This document shows, piece after piece, positions 1 to 11,034 of a stretch of 64,000 nt of DNA. Source of the DNA: Paralvinella palmiformis (Eukaryota > Annelida > Polychaeta > Terebellida > Alvinellidae); contig JAODUP010000833.1 in the NCBI GenBank assembly GCA_025642065.1, positions 62,001 to 126,000 on the forward strand, in the 5' to 3' direction. Below the pieces are notes generated by a model that searched no databases, had not been told where the DNA came from, and saw only the letters and a list, made by a program, of their open reading frames with translations. Each line of letters starts with the position of its first letter. Position 1 is the stretch's first letter. A program made the position numbers and the translations under genes.

Positions 1-1689
1 TTGAAGAAAACAAACTACAAGTCATTGGTAGATGATCCCAAAAGAGCATCTGGTTTCAACTGCTGAAGCCTGGAGGAAGCTAAGTTTGGGTCCGTTTCTG
101 TTTCCATATGAATTCGTTGAGAAGAAAACCCGGGCAGGGGGATAAGAATTTCGTGCAATGACGATGATAACACAGCACGCTGTTCCCACTGTCACACTTT
201 AAACCATTTTAATATGTTCAGCAGAATGATAACTGAAACGATATGGCTATATATGTGCCATAACATGTCACTGCAGACACTTTGTTATTTTAACCTTATA
301 ATTGTATTCACCTGCAGGAAGACTCAAACTGAAAATTAGTAGTCCTGTCAGTTTTCTACTCTTGGGCAAACAGGTGAGCATTAATTTTGGACCCTGTATA
401 TATAATCCCAATAAAACAAACTCACTGGACATAACCTCCACTCATTTGACAACCTGCCTGGACAAAACTCCATTTCATTAATCTTAAACAAAAACTATGT
501 TTTCTTTCTTTTAAATACTTTTATTAAAAATGGTATCAAAATCAAATATTTCATGGTGTTTCAGATATCAAAAATATAATCCTCCCCCCCCCCCTTCAGT
601 GTATCTGGAACTGATTTTGTGCCATCAAGATGGTCAGTGCAGAGAATGTGTATCTTTATATGGGCCCTCGTGCACTAGCTTCAAACTTGTGGTTAGTAAT
701 GACATCCATATTATAGGTATCCTATAAATGTTTGTATTATACTATCATATAGAAAGGGTTATCTAAGACTAACTAATGTTCCAGTTTTCAGGTATTTTTA
801 TACCCTGATCAGCTCTGATCAACTGTCGTGTAATTAACAAATTAAGGAAAGTCATCTACTACTGTATGATTTCCCTGTCACATACTTGCAATGATAATCT
901 CCCTTGATCTCCCGCCTATAAAACAATAATCTCGACCCACCTCCCCCAACACCTGGGTGGTTCCCCTTTGATGACGTTTTTTTTTGGGGGGGGGACCATC
1001 TGTGAGAATATATTACTGTTCTACTTAGCTGTTTAGCATATAAAGTGAATGTTTATGATTTGTGTAGGCATGAAGGCTGGCTGTTGCATTAGAAATGTTG
1101 ATTGGTTGTGATATAAAGAAACAGTTGTAGTGATGCAGCTGTGATGACAGTATACAATGGCCTTTTTATACATTAACTGTACAATATATAGGCTTTAGTA
1201 TGTGGAGATTATCACATCACATAAACAAACTTGTCATATATCACTGTACGAGGGCCTCTGAAAGACTCATGCTAGTAAGGGCACTTATTACATCTTCATT
1301 TAAATATAAGTATACATGTATGATTATATTTAAGTAGGAACTTGTGGAGGATTAAAATATTAATCCACACGTTAGTTAGTCAAGATCTGACAAGGCCCTA
1401 ATTATGCGGTGAAGATAAAACTTGTGAATAAGTCACATTACTTTTTTAATCATAAACCGTATGATTTCATAGTTTATTCATATTGAAATGTGCTGCACTG
1501 TCGTGTTCCCTCACAGTTTCCAGAACCAATTAATATCATTTTCAAACTGCACTTTCAAAGTTGGATATCCTTTTACCTTGGAAAATGCAGTTATCCAGAC
1601 TGATATAAAAGGTGTCTGATATATCAACTGATATAAAAGGTGTCATCTTACAAAACAAATCAATAATAGTACGCAATGACAAATGTTAC
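1..1689. other. No gene recognised; probable MOGS intron
   Basis: If the MOGS gene on the minus strand continues leftward, this stretch is its second intron or holds exons I cannot recognise. I looked on the minus strand for the conserved continuation after the FGHQ end of exon 2 and did not find it. A plus-strand segment at about 319-382 is flanked by AG and GT and is open in one frame, but resembles nothing I know. There is a small direct repeat (ACTGATATAAAAGGTGTC) at about 1598-1645. Confidence 0.4.
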
Positions 1690-3144
1690 CTGATGTCCAA
1701 ATGTTTTACCATCATGTACAAACCAACCATACATAGGAAGACCATCATGCTGTGTACACCAGTGACGAATAGTGGGTGGTATTTCATCCGTCATCTGTGA
1801 CATCCACATTAAACCTGAAACGTATTAATAATTTTAGTAACAATTAACTAACCATAAATTAAACATTTAAATTTGGAGGGCAAATTCAGAATCTGTATGA
1901 ATTACTTTCTTTTTTTGGTGATGTGCAATTGATTGAACTATGTTTGGAACACAGTTGCTTCTAAGATTCTGGTACTATTGGGGTGGGGGGGATATCCTAT
2001 TGAAATCCTAAGGAAGTGCAGGATGTTATTGTTACTGATAAATGGTAAAATTGGGGTCCATCATTCTAAGACAGTCAAAATCATGTCATTTTGCACTATA
2101 GCATGATCATAATTTATTACTTATGCAACTATCATTTAACTTTAAACCAGGATGATTCTGATCAACCAATAATAAATACTTTTTCATATAAAGAGACGTC
2201 ACAGAGATAGATGCCAGTCAAAGATGACAGACCTCCATTATAACTCGCTCAATACAACTAGGAGCAGGGCCAGTAAAAAAATATTCTGTTCATTTACAAA
2301 AAAATTGTGTTTGATAATAAAAACAAATTTATTTTTGAGCTGCAGTTCATAAATCAAAAGGTATATCAATACAAATTACAGTCCATCATTTAACAGAATG
2401 CTGGCAACATTGACTACTAAGTCACGACTCTTCCTCTTGTGGTCCCGGATGTGTGGACCATCCTTGCTTGAAACAAGTCATCGGTCCAACACAAGTTCTG
2501 GATTGAAATTCTCTGGGCTCAGACCATCACAAGTGATAAGCACAAGATCACAGAGACAGCCCTGGCTCAGCGTTGCCCAGAGTTTTGCATTTTTAATCTG
2601 TTCAACACGAGGAAAATTGTCTTACACATTCTGCGGTGCTAGGATAAAGTGTAAGCATAATGTTCTCTAATGGATCTCAGGCGATGATTCACCCTAATTG
2701 GAATTAGACACTCACAGCCAGTCTGCTTTTGAAATAGACAACCAATGTAAATATCGAATGATATTGATGGATGATCACTAAGTCAATTTAGTGTTTGTTT
2801 TATTGCTATTTGCATATGCAGTTGAAATTGCATATTGAGAAATTAGTATCTAGATACCATTTGCCTGTCACTGCTCACGTTAGTTAGAAAAGGTTTCTAA
2901 ATCTTAAAATCGGTTACAAACCAAAATTCTTTGGAAGAAATGTATTTCATCAAAACTAATCACCTGCCTGAATAGGCAAGTGACGAGTGATCAGCCTTAG
3001 CTCAACAGGAAAGTCTACTTGTCCTGACCATCCAACTTTTATGGCCCTGACCGGGAATAGTATCAACTATTTCCCAGAAAAACACCACCAGTGGTTTGGA
3101 GTACTTTAATACCTTCACAGTTCCTTTTCATGAAAGTTTTCTTA

Positions 3145-3180
<36 letters not shown>

Positions 3181-4319
3181 GAATGCTTAATCCTGGGATA
3201 TATTTGCAAATGAATTTATGTACCAGTAACTAAAAAATAACATATCTGCCTTCATCCAATACAACTCTGACCTCATTTCATAAAATGATAAATAGATCTG
3301 AAGGTTTATTTAATGTGTGTCATTAGTTAAAACCTCATTCTGGACCATTACAGACACCAAATCAAAATGAACACAGTTCCTCAAGAAGATGGAACTTTAA
3401 TTTGCATCATATGCAAAGGGCTCCAGGATAGGCATAATGCTTGCACCCTATTCACCATACTAGATCCTAATTTTGGTATTAAACTTATCACAAGGTTGTG
3501 TTCTATAGCAAGTCTATTGTGAGAGACTCAAACATTCACAAATCAAATTGATCATAAAACCCCCGAAATAGATGTTTCACTATTTTGTCAATTCTGGTTC
3601 AGTGAATCTGATTTATATTTAAGTGTGAATTAAGAGAAAAGAGAAATCTCTTGCAAATGTAATACCTTTAGAAATATGTATTATGTGTAAATACAAGTGG
3701 TTAAATTTGACATAACATCTAGGACATCATGGACAGCAAAACAAATAATACATGTCATAGAAGTAGTATGCAAAAAAGTAATCTGGTAAAGCACTATATG
3801 TGGAAAACTACTCATGTGTACACAAAATCAATGAATAATATTGATATGGTTAAATAACAAATATGTATATTTCCTTTTTCCCATAAAACATTTGAATGTC
3901 AGTGTACTTGTGTGTGAATGTGAGAGAGAGAGATAAAATACTATACCTGCCACTGGGGAATGCGGACTTCTTGTTTTTAGTCCAAAATACAAGCTTGACC
4001 TATATGTTCCCCAGAACATCTCAGAATTATTTGCTGTCATCTCAGAAGAGATTATCTTTGGTACATTCATTGGAGTGATCACCCTGGTTTTTAATTGCGC
4101 ATTGTACCATACATATGTGATGCCGGATATAATCAGTATAGGGAAGACAATAAGCGAAACGATGGCACACTTGTCCATCTTTCCATGATGATATGGCCAT
4201 TTAGGGTCTGCATAGTCATTTGTGTAATCGTATGCAAACTTCGACAGTTCATCTTTACCATGATGTCCTATTTGTGGCTGTCGTCGCCGAACAGATTGAC
4301 CACTCTTTTTCCCACCCAT
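1690..4319 (-). CDS. MOGS: Mannosyl-oligosaccharide glucosidase, first two coding exons (partial)
   Basis: ER glucosidase I (GH63) removes the outermost glucose from newly attached N-glycans. Exon 1 is 4319-3947 and exon 2 is 1814-1690, both on the minus strand. The ATG at 4319-4317 opens a 124-residue segment with a basic N-terminus (RRRQ at 11-14), one membrane helix at about residues 51-71 and then the lumenal GH63 start with FWGTYR and LYFGLKTRSP. Exon 1 ends CAG/GTATAG with one base left over; exon 2 begins CAG/GT, restores a glycine codon, and reads GLMWM, later MYGWFVHDG and FGHQ, then CAG/GTAA. These blocks follow MOGS order with nothing missing between the exons. A type II membrane topology fits the family. 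Five more in-frame residues precede a nearby upstream ATG (4340), but the MGGKK start looks better. The catalytic C-terminal part is outside the window. Confidence 0.87.
1815..3946 (-). other. MOGS intron 1
   Basis: This 2.1 kb intron has consistent GT/AG ends. It contains a (TA)n tract at about 3149-3176. The open frame at 2398-2670 on the plus strand does not look like a protein; I see no further exon here. Confidence 0.6.
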
Positions 4320-4545
4320 CTGAAAATTTAATATTTTCACCTACAGGTATACAATTATACATTCTCATATAAAGGAATTTAAAAATTCTATTCTCAATTA
4401 TGCAAATGCTCAAAAAGTTGATAAAAAGTATAATAAAATATGAATATATGATTAAGATCGTATAGGCTATAATGACTTTACCTTCCTTTTAATGCTATTA
4501 CTTTGTGAATCAATTAAAACATTTTACTAGCATTAGTAGAAATGA

Positions 4546-4584
4546 TCACGTGATTTTTGTAATTAAAACAATCTGACCAATCAG
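4546..4584. promoter_or_regulatory. Palindromic E-box and CCAAT box upstream of MOGS
   Basis: TCACGTGA (4546-4553) is a perfect palindromic E-box with the core shared by the TFEB/MITF CLEAR motif. CCAATCAG follows at 4577-4584. They sit about 230-265 bp upstream of the MOGS ATG, in the head-to-head gap before IDUA, so they could serve either gene. The role is inferred; a single 8-bp motif can occur by chance. Confidence 0.4.
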
Positions 4585-4940
4585 AGGATCACACCACTTC
4601 TCTGACCACTGTCACGAACAAACACTAGATCTACACTCACTGACTCAGCACTGCAGGCTGCAGCATGTAATTGTAAACAGTTATGGCCAAACAGAAACAT
4701 ACTTAAATGGACATATACGAATCGAGGCACTTATTAGAGCTATATGACTACTGTTCTAAGACTGTTCTCAGACTAATGCTAAGGATCGTAGCACTAGTTT
4801 TTAACTTAAAGACGTTGATTAAATTATATTAAGAGTCTACCTTACATCAACTCCCAGTGAACCGGTAGCTGGTTTTAATGGACTTCAAGCAAGCAGTGAA
4901 TCACATAATTTACTCCGTAGTGAAATTTCACAGTTAAGAC

Positions 4941-4943
<3 letters not shown>

Positions 4944-4982
<39 letters not shown>
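4944..4982. repeat. (TA)n microsatellite
   Basis: Pure TA tract. Similar tracts recur through the window at about 3149, 7336, 7509, 8881, 11240, 15289, 16464, 25229, 28522, 31655, 32569, 38184, 45600, 45659, 50116, 51769, 51904, 61441 and 61595. Confidence 0.95.
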
Positions 4983-4986
<4 letters not shown>

Positions 4987-5435
4987 TAATATTATATGGA
5001 AAGTACTTTTAAATAATTTAGTTATAAATACAGTGGCACGATTTGCATTTTAGACGCCCAAATAAATTGTATTTTGTTAGATCTACTATCCACACCTACA
5101 CTGGCTACAGTCAACTTTATCAAAACATGACCATGATTATGATGATAACGAGTAATTTATAGAAATGTAGATCTATTTATGCATTTTGTGTTATCAACCA
5201 GTCAGCTTTACAAAAATAAATATATTTGACAACATATGGCATATGCTGATATGGATATTAAATAATTTTGATTTTATTTAAATTTATTAAATACTCCACA
5301 GCTCTGTGTATTTTTTCTGAGCCATACGAAGGAGTAATTAAATTTATATCGGCATTTGACTTAGTCAAATATAGAACCGATTTCTTACATTTGCACGTGT
5401 TTATCATAAAAATTGTTGTTTATTTAATGTTCTGC

Positions 5436-5469
5436 CCATTGACCTAAAGTTTTATATTTAGGTCAATGG
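5436..5469. repeat. Perfect short hairpin
   Basis: CCATTGACCTAAA at 5436-5448 is the exact reverse complement of TTTAGGTCAATGG at 5457-5469, giving a 13-bp stem with an 8-base AT loop. A TTCTG direct repeat lies on both outer sides. There is no T-run or neighbouring coding end to make it a terminator in a eukaryote; it may be a relic of a foldback element. Confidence 0.7.
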
Positions 5470-6147
5470 TTCTGCCAAACATTACACCTATCATCTTTCT
5501 TTTGGAGTAACAGAGAAACGGGTAACGGACTGTTTCAGGTGTGTTTCAATAAGATAAATAATTTAAATATATCAGTATCAAACAGGCATTTCCTTTTACA
5601 CTCTTCTGTATAGACACCAGAGGTGACCAGTATAGTCCAGTTAACGACAGTTTATTCAAAATGGCAATGGTAATCTACTTGGTAGAGCGTGACAAGAATA
5701 AAATTAATGCAGTCACCTTATTAGTAGAACTGTTTAGCAGAACAGGGGGGGGGGATGTTATAATGATACAGCATATCATAGTCATGGTAGTGGCATATCG
5801 TATGTGTAGATCTATAGTCTATAAATGTAGTTTGTACGGGGAACAGGACTGTTCGCCCTCGATTTTATTCGCCCATCAGTTAGCTTCGCCCCGTTTTATT
5901 TTCGCCATCGAGATCGAACCATCTTCCTTGATTTTATTCGCCTATATTATTTAAAAAAATATTTAAAATACAATTTATTACCAAATAATTAAAATAGATC
6001 TACAATTTATGATCATAGGCATAGATAGACAACAGGAGCAAAATATATATCAGTCTACAGTACCAATTTAAATCCTTATGGTTTGTAGATCCTGGTGATC
6101 TCACGAAGTAGCTCCTCTCCATCCAATTTGTTCATAACATAATCATC

Positions 6148-6807
6148 AGCCTGTGGTGGAGAGGGTTATCAGTGGGCCAAACAGTAGGAGGGAGCTCATC
6201 ATGTGGTGGGGTGTATGATCTAGGCCAAATGACAGAACTCTCACCATGTGGTGGGTGCTCTGGGTCAAACAACAGGACTCTCAGTGTGTGGTGGAGTGGG
6301 TGATCAGGCCAAATGACAGCTAGGACTCTCACCATGTGGTGGGTGATCTGAGCCAAACAACAGGACTCTCACTCTCAGTGTGTGTGGTGGAGTGGGTGAT
6401 CAGGCCAAATGACAGCTAGGACTCTCACCATGTGGTGGGTGATCTGAGCCAAACAACAGGACTCTCACTCTCAGTGTGTGTGGTGGGGTGGGTGATCAGG
6501 CCAAATGACAGCTAGGACTCTCACCATCTGGTGGGTGATCTGGGTCAAACAACAGGACTCTCAGTGTGTGGTGGAGTGGGTGATCAGGCCAAATGACAGC
6601 TAGGACTCTCACCATGTGGTGGCTGATCTGAGCCAAACAACAGGACTCTCACTCTCAGTGTGTGTGTGGTGGAGTGGGTGATCAGGCCAAATGACAGCTA
6701 GGACTCTCACCATGTGGTGGGTGATCTGGGCCAAACAACAGGACTCTCAGTGTGTGGTGGAGTGGGCGATCAGGCCAAACGACAGGACTCTCACCGTGTG
6801 GTGGGTA
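6148..6807. repeat. Minisatellite, period about 88-98 bp
   Basis: GCTAGGACTCTCACC recurs with its C-T step at about 6320, 6416, 6512, 6600 and 6698, giving periods of 96, 96, 88 and 98 bp. Each unit contains two related half-units: one with CCATGTGGTGGGTGATCTG and one with a GTGTGGTGGAGTGGGTGATC block. Units differ by a few CT or GT insertions, so this is a two-part higher-order tandem array. Both strands are open by chance over parts of it; these frames are not genes. Confidence 0.93.
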
Positions 6808-7331
6808 AATAATATATCAGTGAGCATTCATCATGGGATTCCACATATTATATACCGGTATATAATTAATCATGGCAATATATTATATAGTGCAAGTTTA
6901 TACTTGTCTGATTATTTTGCTAGAAAATTAACTCTATTTGAATTTCCTAAAATATGGAACAAATGGAGTTATTGTACTCATAATTATATTTTCACTTCCC
7001 AATCTAAGCTGAAAAGGCAGCTTAAATGTGAAATGTTGTCTCACTATGTAAGTAATGTAAGGTGTGTGTAAATACTCACCGCAGACTGTCTGAATTGATT
7101 AAATCCTTTTATATTTGTCTTGTTATATATTGTCTTATTATTTATTATGAATTTTACCAATTTTATTCAAAACTGATCGAGGTTTAATTAACTCTAAACT
7201 CTCTGTTTTCTGCTGGTCTTGTTATTGTATTGTAACACAAACAGTGATTTAACTTTTGGTCAAGTCTCCTCCCTGGGTCAATCGTCCATTCTGCCTTCAG
7301 ACAATCTCCACTGTGAAATGAAATTTGTTTT

Positions 7332-7335
<4 letters not shown>

Positions 7336-7378
<43 letters not shown>

Positions 7379-7506
7379 CTTTTTGGGGGAAGATTAATCA
7401 TTAATAATTTTAGTATTATAATTTCTTGTATAATTGTTATGTAAACTGAATAAATCTATCTATCTATCTATCTAATTGTTTAGCACTAACATCACCAACT
7501 TATAAC

Positions 7507-7553
<47 letters not shown>
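7336..7553. repeat. Paired (TA)n tracts with a CTAT run between
   Basis: TA tracts at about 7336-7374 and 7509-7553 flank a 130-bp spacer containing a short (CTAT)n run near 7455-7473. Confidence 0.9.
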
Positions 7554-7559
<6 letters not shown>

Positions 7560-8368
7560 ATTGCATTCAATGTATGGTGAAGATTAATTTCAAAGTTGCT
7601 AACCATATTAAATGTTGCTGCCATTTCATACAAAAAGTGGGACATCAAAAATATTCAGGACATGTAAAACTCTTGCAGTGACTATCCTCTAAGCATTAAA
7701 AAAAATCCCAATACTGCATGCTCCTCCATGAGCAATGCAGAAGAACTAATTTTAGATATTCAGTAAGGGGGCGATATCGGAAAGAAGTTTTCACACTTTT
7801 ATTATTCCTGTTTTCTTATTACAGATAGTGGAATAAATCTGTATCATACTGGTGTATATATACATGTATATAGGAACGAAATGAAAGGTACACATTTAAA
7901 TGTAATCCGGACCAGTAAATAACTATTTATTTTGTGGTAACTAATGGGATGAATGGCATAATTCATGAAACACAGTGTACTTTTAGAATGAATACTGACC
8001 TAAAATTAAGTTTATATATATGTGTGTGTGTGTGTGTGTGAAGTCATATCTTTTGTATTAATTAAATGCTAATGTGTAATGTGTTAAACTATTTACAAAC
8101 ATACACACACACACATACTAAAATTATATCTTTTTTTGTAGGTGGAGATAGTTAATGAGCAATACTATTGGACTGGATATGGTCTCATTAACACCAGCAC
8201 CATGGATAGCCCATACTTATATGTGCACACTTCTGTTATCCATAATTGATCAGAGCAAGAGATGTGCCATGTGCCATATTACTATTAGAAGTGGAATTAA
8301 TATCAGTAATGACGATGCCAGACTCGTATCAAGGATGTGGCAAAAATGTACATTCACCAAACATTCAG

Positions 8369-8879
8369 ATGCGTCTACCAAAATCAATATTAATTTAAAT
8401 TTTTCAAACGTCGTCTCTGAACTTCCTCACTTCTGGACCAGTACAGGATTTTGGTAAATAAACATATATTATGAATTTCAGTGGCCATAACACATAATTT
8501 ATAAGGGTTCCCACAGATAGGAAAAAAGGATGAAAAAGTTTTCCATGTCTGCAAAAATCAAGACAGTAGTGGAAAAATTTGAAAATTTAATTTTGCAATC
8601 CCATGACTTTGCTACTTATTGAAAATTGGGTTTTCCCCCAAAATTAAAGCTGTCCAACCAACAGATTTGTGAATAAACAGTATATATTTGAGTTACCATC
8701 CTCTTAGGGCAGGGCTGTATTAATTAACTCATGGCCAGGCCCCTAGTCTTTAAGGTACACCCCCCCCCCCTCTGTGGTACTTCAAACTTTCAGCCCACTA
8801 CAGCTCACAGCCTGATCTTGGTACTGCAGGCACTAAATAAGCATTAATTAATATATATATGGTATACTTATGAGAATAA

Positions 8880-8921
<42 letters not shown>

Positions 8922-10997
8922 ATAAATACATAGGTACATGTATTAAAATGATGCAATACAAAATACTTAAACCATTGGAGCCCTAGGGAACTGGTAACAG
9001 TGCCTCAACAAATAAAAAATTGATAGGCCTGTGCTTCAGCCTAGTCAGCCTTACAGATAATATGGCCTTATCCTAAGGTATAGATCAAGGGTAATCTCAC
9101 TAGAAAATCTTCAAAAACTGGGTATCTTATATTGGATTTGGTGATATTCCATGTTGATAGTAGTTCATATATTTGAACTGAGATGATGATATAATATAGA
9201 ACATATATCTGATATGGATTAAATTATCTTTGAAGTGATATTTCCAGCCCCATCCATCATAAATTGTTCCGTGGTCCCAATTTATTTTTGGTTATCCATT
9301 TTGATAGCTAGATCACTCAGTAACTACCAATTCAGAATTCACTTGGTGATATCTGATCTCATTATTGAATTGACATATTCTGCCATTTGTTAATGAAACA
9401 TGACATAATTTGAATATTTTTCCTAGCCATATATGATTGCATTATTAGCATATGATGTATTGTCGGGCTAAGCTTTAGGAGCATATAATATTTCCTTGAG
9501 ACCTACCGGCTTTTTGGTGATTGCTTCCATTTGGGTCTTATTACCTGTAGAATTTGATTGTTATGCCGTTGAAAATCAGGGAGTAGACAATTTCCGCAAT
9601 GCATGCGCAGTCCACATCTGCTGTGGTTTGTGGGGTCTGCCCAGTGAAAAGCGGCCCGCAAATGGACGTTCGTTAGATGGCGCAGTTGTCGCGGAAATGG
9701 TCTATTCTGTATTCATTTTTCCCCGTGGGAAACCTGATTTTCCAGCTTTAATATTGCATAATGTAGTATGTTTAATTCTGGCTAATGTTAAAAGGCTTGT
9801 TTGAATTGGTTTGACCTTGAACAGTTTCTTTATTATAAAATCCATTATAAGCAGGTTGCTCCTCTTAGTGATTGCTCTTATGGATATTGTTCTCTAGTCC
9901 ACCAGATCCACATCGGGATGCATCTTCCTGGCTGACTAGCCAAGATATGATCCAGAATTTAGCTTACATAGGAGCAGTTCCACGTGAGGGAATATCCTAT
10001 GTTAGAGTGCACTTTCTGCTCAACACCGTCACAGTATCAAGGTGATTGGCAATGTAAATGGTTCATTCGTTTCAAGTAAACGGTCGCTTCGTTTTTTTGC
10101 TGTTCATCTCCAGTACTTGATATGTATTGTCACTCATTCAGATGCTTGATGCAGGAAGTATTTGTTCCAGATCAGAAAGGCCTGTCTATAATTTCACCTG
10201 CCTTGATGCATTCATCCAGCTTCTCTTCGAGAATGGTTTGCATCCTGGTTTTGAAATAATGGGCAACCCTTCGGGGCTCTTTACCGACTTCGAGAACAGG
10301 ACACAGATCCATATGTGGCGCAACCTTATTCATCAGACTGCAACTCGTTATATTGGTTAGTCTTACATACATCTTTTTTGTGCTATATTATAATATAGCA
10401 TTTATTCTGTTATGACTCTCATAATACTTTGAGACAAACTGACCATAGAGTGCATCCTTTTATATTTTACGGCACTTCTCTGGCGGTTCCTCATGGGGGG
10501 GGGGATATTGGCCAGCTTAGGCCAGGGAAATGTAGTTTAAAGAATTACAAGAAAAGAAACAAATCTGCTCACAGAATTACAGCATCTGTTCTAAGTCAAT
10601 ATTCAGATACTATAATATTTAAGTGTTTCTGTTTTACAGCCAGTTTTGTGCATGCGTAAACTAAGTGTGTCAAGCAGTTACCAAAGGGAATAAGAGAAGT
10701 CAAAGATGAAACATCCTTCAAATATGCCTAAGCTAGAATTTGAACCCTGGTGTAAAATATTTGTGACAAAGTACACTATCACTTAATTTGGCCCATGGTG
10801 TTTAATTGTGTGATGTTAAATGAAGTGTATTGTATTTCCATGTAACATATTTTCTACACATCAACTGAGGTTCATATTTATCAGCTAATTTAACAAAGAT
10901 ATGGTGTATGTGTTGCATTATGGTATTTGTTGAAAAGAGAAATGATGGAAGAATATTGCTCTGATATATAATTTAAAAAAAGGAATAGTACCAGTCT

Positions 10998-11034
<37 letters not shown>

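Larger units (their letters stand above)
4585..8368. other. Divergent intergenic region between MOGS and IDUA
   Basis: No convincing coding exon is seen, although the IDUA signal-peptide exon should lie here or at the start of the 8155-8453 frame. The region holds a (TA)n tract at 4944-4982, a hairpin at 5436-5469, a minisatellite at 6148-6807, two large (TA)n tracts at 7336-7374 and 7509-7553, a (CTAT)n run near 7455, and short (GT)n and (CA)n runs near 8020 and 8100. Confidence 0.5.

Noticed and set aside
2398..2670. 90-codon plus-strand frame in MOGS intron 1
   Set aside because: No similarity recognised on either strand and no splice context; treated as chance.
9496..9804. 102-codon plus-strand frame with a signal-like start (MRPTGFLVIASIWVLLP)
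   Set aside because: It lies in an IDUA intron, and the flanking IDUA exons join in phase without it. No domain is seen.
10142..10170. Acceptor at 10141 for IDUA exon 3
   Set aside because: That acceptor puts the conserved YNFT frame out of phase with exon 2. The acceptor at 10168-10170 restores Arg and the family alignment.
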